Made by a program: the position numbers and the translations under genes. Under the pieces are notes generated by a model that worked only from the letters and a program-made list of their open reading frames with translations, ran no database searches and was not told the origin of the DNA. A stretch of DNA of 10,666 nt. Source: an uncultured Bacteroidota bacterium. Lineage in GTDB: Bacteria; Bacteroidota; Bacteroidia; Chitinophagales; Chitinophagaceae. The DNA lies in contig CAMLEX010000104.1 in assembly GCA_946479055.1 (NCBI GenBank), positions 1-10,666 on the forward strand. Reading direction: 5' to 3'. Shown here piece by piece: positions 5,820-10,666 of this stretch (the first letter of the stretch is position 1; each line of letters begins with the position of its first letter).

Positions 5820-6631
5820 CATTTTTTATAAAAATAATCCCTGAAGAAAAGCAACTGGTATTTTACAGCATTACTCCAGTAATTCCAATCATGCTTTCCT
5901 GGTCTTTCAATATAATCATGCGGGATTTTTAATCTCAGCATTTTTTCATGAAGAGCATGATTGATATAATAAAAAAAATCTTCTGTTCCGCAATCAATAA
6001 TAATACCGAGGGAGTCGGTTGGGTATTTTTCTATCACAGTGATCACTGAATATTGTGTCCAGTTATCAGCATGGGATAATGTATCCCCGATACGCTTTAT
6101 AATATCAAACTTGTTACGTGAAGCATTTAAGTCAACACCACCGCTCATGCTTCCACAAGCGCCAAACACATCTGCATGGCGTAACCCTAAAAATAGTCCT
6201 CCATGTCCGCCCATGCTTAAACCAGTAATGGCTCTTGCTTTGCGATCTTTGGTTGTTGGATAATGCGCATCAATATATTCCGGCACTTCTTTGCTTACAT
6301 ATGTTTCGTATCGCATAGTTGAATCAACAGGGCTGTCAAAATACCAACTGCTGTAATCGCCATCAGGGCAAACAATGATTACTTTGTATTCATCGGCATA
6401 TTGTTTAAGCGCAGGGACTTTTATTATCCAGTCGCTGAAATTGCCGCTGTAGCCATGTAATAAATACACCACAGGGAAAGTAGGTATACCTTTTACTGTT
6501 TTAGGTTGTACAACTACGCATTTAATATTCTTCTTCATTGCATTACTGTAAATATTTACCGTATCAACCCTTGCTGCATGCAGGTTAAAAGCAAATAATA
6601 TAACAAAGAGAAAAGAAGTTATTTTTTTCAT
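5819..6631 (-). CDS. Exported alpha/beta-hydrolase esterase (putative esterase family, PF00756-like)
   Basis: A 270-residue secreted hydrolase related to the esterase D / acetyl-xylan and feruloyl esterase group. The signal peptide is MKKITSFLFVILFAFNLHA, with cleavage near residue 19. The oxyanion motif VVYLLHGYSG is at 54-63. The nucleophile elbow GLSMGG has Ser139. The acid is probably Asp218 in DCGTEDFF and the base His247 in GKHDWNYW, so the triad looks complete. The natural ester is unknown: it could be an acetyl or feruloyl group on a polysaccharide, or a small ester. No polysaccharide-utilisation genes lie beside it. The ATG at 6631 gives a clean signal peptide. A TAACTTTA sequence just upstream (6638-6645, - strand) may be its -7 box. 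Confidence 0.9.
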   Translation of the reverse strand: MKKITSFLFVILFAFNLHAARVDTVNIYSNAMKKNIKCVVVQPKTVKGIPTFPVVYLLHGYSGNFSDWIIKVPALKQYADEYKVIIVCPDGDYSSWYFDSPVDSTMRYETYVSKEVPEYIDAHYPTTKDRKARAITGLSMGGHGGLFLGLRHADVFGACGSMSGGVDLNASRNKFDIIKRIGDTLSHADNWTQYSVITVIEKYPTDSLGIIIDCGTEDFFYYINHALHEKMLRLKIPHDYIERPGKHDWNYWSNAVKYQLLFFRDYFYKK

Positions 6632-6770
6632 TGTTTATAAAGTTAGGGGAAGTTATTATAAATTATAGACACGAGAAGTGATCGATGCATGACAAAGAAA
6701 TCATCAACCCTTCTGATAAAAAACAAAGACCGGTATCTGTTGTATTTATAATTAAAAAGAAATAAGAAAC
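6632..6770. other. AT-rich spacer upstream of the esterase
   Basis: This stretch has no gene. On the - strand it should hold the esterase promoter, of which only the TAACTTTA near-match at 6638-6645 is visible. No repeat, hairpin or RNA gene was recognised. It forms the first part of a 318-base gap between the esterase and trxA. Confidence 0.4.
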
Positions 6771-6899
6771 ATGTTAAGTGCCGGGGTTTGGTTAGTAGCA
6801 TTACCGGACGATGAAGTGAGTGGACACTTCGCTTTGCTCTGGGCAGGCTACGCAGACGATGATCCTTCGTTTTACTCAGGACAGCACAGTCGCTGGTAA
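6771..6899 (+). CDS. Possible 42-residue ORF, hypothetical, or a GC-richer intergenic repeat
   Basis: An open frame from ATG 6771 to TAA 6897-6899 encodes 42 residues, starting MLSAGVWLVALPDDE and ending SGQHSRW. It has an acidic middle and several aromatics, with no signal peptide or known domain. The segment is clearly richer in G and C than the AT-rich DNA on both sides. It holds a perfect inverted repeat GAAGTG/CACTTC (6813-6818, 6825-6830). It also holds a CCTTCG-N6-TCAGGA element (6864-6881) that recurs upstream of trxA, which suggests a dispersed repeat rather than a gene. The stop codon abuts the trxA terminator. No promoter or ribosome site was found. Coding status is unproven. Confidence 0.25.
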   Translation: MLSAGVWLVALPDDEVSGHFALLWAGYADDDPSFYSGQHSRW

Positions 6900-6930
6900 A
6901 AAAAATCCCGATCTTATGACCGGGATTTTC
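6898..6930 (-). terminator. Intrinsic terminator of trxA
   Basis: AAAATCCCG (6902-6910) is the perfect complement of CGGGATTTT (6921-6929), with a 10-base loop. Read on the - strand, the stem ends in a run of 8 T, giving a strong terminator 21 bases past the trxA stop. On + it is followed by an AT-rich stretch, so it may also stop transcripts from the left. Confidence 0.85.
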
Positions 6931-6949
6931 ATTTTATATTTAGAGAAGC

Positions 6950-7267
6950 TTAGATATGTGCTTCGATCTTTTTTACAAAATTTCCTTTAGGCTGTGCCCC
7001 TACTAATTTGTCAACTACCTGGCCACCTTTGATGAAAAGGATAGCTGGGATAGATGTGATACCATAGTTCATAGAAACCTGTGGATTGTTATCTACATTT
7101 ACTTTACCTACGTTTACTTTACCGTCATATTCTTTTGACAGTTCTTCGATAACCGGCCCGATAGCACGGCAAGGTCCGCACCACTCTGCCCAGAAATCGA
7201 CTACAGTCAGTTTATCAGAAGCCAGCACATCAGTCTGGAAGTTCGAATCATTAAATTCTTTTGCCAT
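6950..7267 (-). CDS. trxA: Thioredoxin
   Basis: A cytoplasmic protein disulfide reductase of 105 residues, the normal size for thioredoxin 1. The active site WCGPC is at residues 29-33, with redox cysteines Cys30 and Cys33. The buried acid is Asp24 (VVDFW), and the cis-proline is Pro74 in [10 protein letters not shown]. There is no signal peptide. The ATG at 7267 gives [10 protein letters not shown], a normal start. By family it is reduced by NADPH-dependent thioredoxin reductase and serves ribonucleotide reductase and other partners; none of these is encoded here. It has its own promoter and terminator, and so is probably monocistronic although dnaE lies upstream on the same strand. Confidence 0.98.
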   Translation of the reverse strand: MAKEFNDSNFQTDVLASDKLTVVDFWAEWCGPCRAIGPVIEELSKEYDGKVNVGKVNVDNNPQVSMNYGITSIPAILFIKGGQVVDKLVGAQPKGNFVKKIEAHI

Positions 7268-7296
7268 TGTATAGATTTTAGTTTTTTTAATTTATT

Positions 7297-7318
7297 CCCT
7301 TCGACTACGTTCAGGAGG
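7297..7318. repeat. CCTTCG-N7-TCAGGA element in the trxA leader
   Basis: CCTTCGACTACGTTCAGGA begins at 7298, preceded by C and followed by GG. I recall near-identical sequences (CCTTCGACTACGCTCAGG) as frequent intergenic repeats in Bacteroidota and other genomes. A shorter-spaced variant lies at 6864-6881, so trxA is flanked by two copies in the same orientation. From the promoter position this copy is transcribed in the trxA leader. Confidence 0.5.
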
Positions 7319-7322
7319 ATTG

Positions 7323-7349
7323 CAAATTTAAGCCCGATATTAGTAACAA
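7323..7349 (-). promoter_or_regulatory. Promoter of trxA (TTG, 16-base gap, TAAATTTG)
   Basis: On the - strand TAAATTTG (7330 down to 7323) matches TAnnTTTG exactly, with TTG (7349-7347) 16 bases upstream. This is the best promoter in the window. Transcription should begin near 7316, giving a leader of about 50 bases that contains the CCTTCG/TCAGGA element. Confidence 0.65.
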
Positions 7350-7420
7350 GCAGAGTTGGCAGAAAGTTGTGTAAAAGTTGTCATTATTCCCGTTTAATGG
7401 CTGACAATCCGGCCCGCTTA

Positions 7421-7516
7421 CTTTTAAAGTTTTAGAGTTTTAAACTTAGGCGAAACTTCTACCTGAGCAGGCAGAAAGCGCTGTTATCGGAACTATAAAA
7501 CTCAAAACTTTAAAGC
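7421..7516. repeat. Heptad inverted repeat E (dnaE/trxA spacer), AAAGTTT / AAACTTT words
   Basis: One arm is 7421-7447, containing TTTAAAGTTTTAGAG and then TTTTAAAC. The other is 7491-7516, whose units AACTATA, AAACTCA, AAACTTT and AAAGCTT repeat every 7 bases. The arms are complementary over about 25 bases with a few mismatches, around a 43-base loop. It begins 5 bases past the dnaE stop and may serve as its 3' hairpin. There is no T-run after a compact GC stem, so it is not a standard terminator. Confidence 0.7.
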
Positions 7517-7521
7517 TTGCA

Positions 7522-10500
7522 TTAACTAGTCACTACCTGTACTTCCAACTCCGGTTTTTCCTCCAAAAATTGTATCATTTCTTCATTCATTTCAAATCCT
7601 TTTCCACTTGTTACCAAGCTGATTCTCAAATCTTTTTTGGGTTCACTTACAACAAATCGCAAGGAAGATTGGCCGGGAAAATTGACCAGGTTTTTTTCAA
7701 CGAATTGAATCATTTCTTTATCAATATCCTGAGGATGTACTTGTACGTTTACTTGTTTGGTTAGCTGTTTTTTTAGCGTTTCTGCCAGGGATACCTGCTG
7801 CACTTTAAATTCAAATTCACCCTGATTGTAACGGGGTTTGAAATAACCGGTTATGCAAACAGAAGCGCCCTGTTGTAAATAAGGAGAAAGACGGAGGTAA
7901 TCTTCGCTGAAAAGAGCGAAATCCGCCTTTCCCGAGAAATCTTCGATTATATAACTTCCGAACTTGTTACCGCTTTTTTGAGCAACCCGGTGTTGAACAC
8001 CGGTTACCAGGGCCAGGATACGGAACATTCTTCCGGGATTTGATTGAAGTTTGATAGCTTCTTTAAACTCATTGAAATCGGCTATGCTTGTAACGCCATA
8101 ATGTTTCATTTCAAACCGGTAATGATCCAACGGGTGGCCGCTAAGAAACATACCTGTTACTTCTTTTTCATAATCCAGTTGCACTATCAATGGCCACGGG
8201 CTGCAATCGGGTATCCTTGGCGGTGGTATTTCCATTGTTATCGGCAGATCGCCAAACAAGGTATTAGCCGTAGAAGAATTTTGGGTAGAAATTATTTGTC
8301 CGTACTTGATCACTCTTTCCAAACCTGTAGCTGTTTCTCCTTCGGGTACAATGAAGTATTGTGCCCGATGGTGTTCAGTGAAGCAATCAAAGCCACCGGC
8401 ATATGCAAGACTTTCCAGTGTTTTTTTATTAACCGTTCTTTGATTAATACGTTTGATAAAATCAAAAATATTAGGGTAGGGTCCTCCTTTTTGTCTTTCA
8501 GCAATGATACTTTCTACAGCGGCTTCACCAACTCCTTTTAATCCACCTAATCCAAAGCGGATCTCACCAGCCTTATTTACGGCGAAACCTTTTAAAGACT
8601 CATTGATATCGGGTCCCAGTACTTTCAAGCCCATTCGCTTACATTCTTCCATAAAGAAAGTGATCTTTTCAATGCTGCCGGCGTTGTTCAATACCGCAGC
8701 CATATATTCGGCAGGATAGTGGGCTTTTAAATAAGCTGTCTGGTAAGCTACATATGCATAACAGGTAGAGTGAGATTTGTTGAAGGCATATTGAGCGAAG
8801 GCTTCCCAGTCGGTCCATATTTTTTCCAGCTTGTCTTTGGGCAATGATTTCGCCTGTGCACCGCTGATGAATTGTGCTTTCATCTTGTTTAGCACAGCGA
8901 TCTGTTTTTTACCCATTGCCTTTCGCAATACATCCGCATCACCTTTACTGAAACCAGCGAGTTTTTGTGCCAGCAGCATCACCTGTTCCTGGTATACCGT
9001 AATACCGTAGGTTTCTTCCAGGTATTCCTTCATTTCAGGCAGGTCATACGTAATGTCTTCACGGCCGTGTTTACGATCAATGTAGTTGGGAATATAAGCG
9101 ATAGGACCGGGACGATACAAGGCGTTCATCGCAATAAGATCACCGAATTTATCGGGTTTTAATTCCCGCAAATATTTTTGCATGCCGGGACTTTCAAACT
9201 GGAACGTGCCAATAGTAGAAGCATGCTGATAGAGTTCAAATGTTTTTACATCATCAAGCGGTATAGTATCCAGGTCAATTTCTACACCATGGTTTTGTTT
9301 GATGAGATTGAGGGCATTTTTCAGAATCGTCAATGTCTTCAATCCAAGAAAGTCCATCTTGATAACCCCTGCTTCTTCAATTACGTTGCCTTCTATCTGC
9401 GTTACCCAAAGTGGTGAATCTTTTGCAATGGCAACCGGAATAAGCTCTGTCAGATCTTTTGGTGCAATGATAATTCCAGCCGCATGAATACCTGTATTAC
9501 GAACAGAGCCTTCCAGTTTTTCCGCTTCATGTAATACCCTGCTTAGTAGGGTATTTTCCTCGGCATAGATATCACGCATCTTTTTCACATTTTCAAACTC
9601 ATCACCACCCAGTCCTTCTTTTTCTTCCAATGATTTTTCACCCCGTCCGAACGGATCATCCGGGCGGGCATCCTTTATTTTCATTGGCGCATGCAAAACC
9701 CTTTTTAGTTGAATGCCGGGTCTTTCAGGAATCAATTTGGTCAAAGCACGACTTTCCGGCAATGGCAGATCCATTACCCTGGCAACATCGGCAATGCTCG
9801 ATTTGGCCGCCATGGTACCGTAAGTGATGATCTGTGCCACCTGGTTCTTTCCATATTTATCAACTACATAGTCAATTACTTTTTGTCTTCCTTCATCATC
9901 AAAGTCCGTATCAATATCCGGCATTGATTTACGATCCGGATTCAGGAACCTTTCAAACAGTAAATTATATTTGATAGGATCAATATTGGTGATACCGGTA
10001 CAATAAGCTACTACCGAACCTGCTGCTGATCCACGACCGGGGCCGATAAATACGCCAATGTCACGACCGGCTTTGATAAAATCGCTTACAATTAAAAAGT
10101 AACCGGCAAACCCCATTGTTTTAATGGTAAATAACTCAAAACGGATACGTTCGTCAATTTCAGGAGTGATTTCGTTATAACGTTTGTTGGCTCCTTCCCA
10201 GGTAATATGTTCCAGGTATTCATCCTGCGATGCATATTCTTTTGGTACCTGGAAAAAAGGTAAAAGAATATCCCGCTTTAAATTCAGCAGATCAATTTTA
10301 TCAACGATCTCGTTGGTATTGTCAATGGCCTGGGGAATGTCCTCAAACACTTTCGCCATTTCTTCCGTGGTCTTGAAATAGAACTGATCATTGGGAAAAG
10401 CAAAACGTTTTCCTTTCACGTTGAGATCATCATCCGCAAAATCACGCAGGGCAGGTGTTGCTATTTTTTCGCCGGTATTGATGCATAATAAAATATCATG

Positions 10501-10666
10501 CGCCGTGAAATCGCTTTGTTCTACATAATGTGAATCGTTGCTCGCAATGATCTTTACATTGTATTTCTTTGCAAACCTTATCAAAACCTCATTCACTTTG
10601 TCCTGTTCGGCCATGCCATGTCGTTGCAGTTCATCATAAAAATCCTGCTGAAAAACATTGAGCCAC
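7522..10666 (-). CDS. dnaE: DNA polymerase III alpha subunit, 5' end beyond the window
   Basis: Replicative polymerase catalytic subunit (C-family), 1047 residues visible; the family suggests the first 150-200 are missing past the right edge. The frame stays open to 10666, reading WLNVFQQDFYDELQRHG before the internal Met at 10614, so that Met is not the start. The visible part opens in the late PHP domain (ASNDSHY, HDILLCINTGE). The palm follows with GPGRGSAAGS and PDIDTDF, whose two Asp (codons near 9904-9912) match E. coli Asp401/403. KMDFLGL (Asp codon 9352-9354) matches Asp555. Then come the fingers, a helix-hairpin-helix (GLGGLKGVGEAA, near 8520-8560) and an OB fold (RMFRILALVTGVQHR through FALFSEDY). 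The clamp-binding site aligns at 8254-8268 as ANTLF instead of QxxLF. The C-terminus ends normally. Confidence 0.97.
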   Translation of the reverse strand, partial: WLNVFQQDFYDELQRHGMAEQDKVNEVLIRFAKKYNVKIIASNDSHYVEQSDFTAHDILLCINTGEKIATPALRDFADDDLNVKGKRFAFPNDQFYFKTTEEMAKVFEDIPQAIDNTNEIVDKIDLLNLKRDILLPFFQVPKEYASQDEYLEHITWEGANKRYNEITPEIDERIRFELFTIKTMGFAGYFLIVSDFIKAGRDIGVFIGPGRGSAAGSVVAYCTGITNIDPIKYNLLFERFLNPDRKSMPDIDTDFDDEGRQKVIDYVVDKYGKNQVAQIITYGTMAAKSSIADVARVMDLPLPESRALTKLIPERPGIQLKRVLHAPMKIKDARPDDPFGRGEKSLEEKEGLGGDEFENVKKMRDIYAEENTLLSRVLHEAEKLEGSVRNTGIHAAGIIIAPKDLTELIPVAIAKDSPLWVTQIEGNVIEEAGVIKMDFLGLKTLTILKNALNLIKQNHGVEIDLDTIPLDDVKTFELYQHASTIGTFQFESPGMQKYLRELKPDKFGDLIAMNALYRPGPIAYIPNYIDRKHGREDITYDLPEMKEYLEETYGITVYQEQVMLLAQKLAGFSKGDADVLRKAMGKKQIAVLNKMKAQFISGAQAKSLPKDKLEKIWTDWEAFAQYAFNKSHSTCYAYVAYQTAYLKAHYPAEYMAAVLNNAGSIEKITFFMEECKRMGLKVLGPDINESLKGFAVNKAGEIRFGLGGLKGVGEAAVESIIAERQKGGPYPNIFDFIKRINQRTVNKKTLESLAYAGGFDCFTEHHRAQYFIVPEGETATGLERVIKYGQIISTQNSSTANTLFGDLPITMEIPPPRIPDCSPWPLIVQLDYEKEVTGMFLSGHPLDHYRFEMKHYGVTSIADFNEFKEAIKLQSNPGRMFRILALVTGVQHRVAQKSGNKFGSYIIEDFSGKADFALFSEDYLRLSPYLQQGASVCITGYFKPRYNQGEFEFKVQQVSLAETLKKQLTKQVNVQVHPQDIDKEMIQFVEKNLVNFPGQSSLRFVVSEPKKDLRISLVTSGKGFEMNEEMIQFLEEKPELEVQVVTS

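Noticed and set aside
7570..10381. Several + strand open frames of 60-165 codons opposite dnaE
   Set aside because: They lie antisense to a well-conserved polymerase, have no domain or promoter, and are shadows of its codon usage.

Overview
The window reads as chromosomal DNA of a Bacteroidota bacterium, most likely of the Chitinophagaceae or a close relative. This is inferred from protein style, from -7 promoter boxes of the TAnnTTTG type, from weak Shine-Dalgarno use, from signal peptides ending in FSQ or FGQ, and from the gene order pyrR-pyrB-coaD-thioesterase followed by a Nudix gene divergent from pyrE. No species can be named from sequence alone.

Layout. From 1 to 3987 lies a nucleotide and cofactor block: pyrR (PRPP-dependent regulator/uracil phosphoribosyltransferase), pyrB (aspartate transcarbamoylase), coaD (phosphopantetheine adenylyltransferase) and a MenI/YdiI-like hotdog thioesterase, all on +. 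A Nudix hydrolase on - overlaps the thioesterase tail to tail and is divergent from pyrE. From 4011 to 6631 lies an envelope block: an exported HMA-domain protein (+), a LEA14-like lipoprotein (-), an exported MORN/YwqK-repeat-like protein (+) and an exported GxSxG esterase (-). From 6632 to the right edge lie a 318-base gap with a possible 42-residue ORF, trxA (-), and dnaE (-), whose 5' end is outside the window.

The genes do not form one system. pyrR, pyrB and pyrE share pyrimidine synthesis through PRPP, carbamoyl-aspartate and orotate. coaD and the thioesterase share CoA chemistry and a 4-base gap. trxA and dnaE are housekeeping. No mobile element, CRISPR array, tRNA or rRNA was seen, and no defence or biosynthetic system.

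The most unusual signal is outside the genes. Five intergenic spacers carry imperfect inverted repeats built from 7-base units in register: AAG-centred heptads on the left and CTT-centred heptads on the right. Each spacer has its own heptad word but the same architecture. In three cases the repeat overlaps or abuts a probable promoter. These heptad inverted repeats are the best candidate here for something not formally described. Two intrinsic terminators mark gene ends that lack them.
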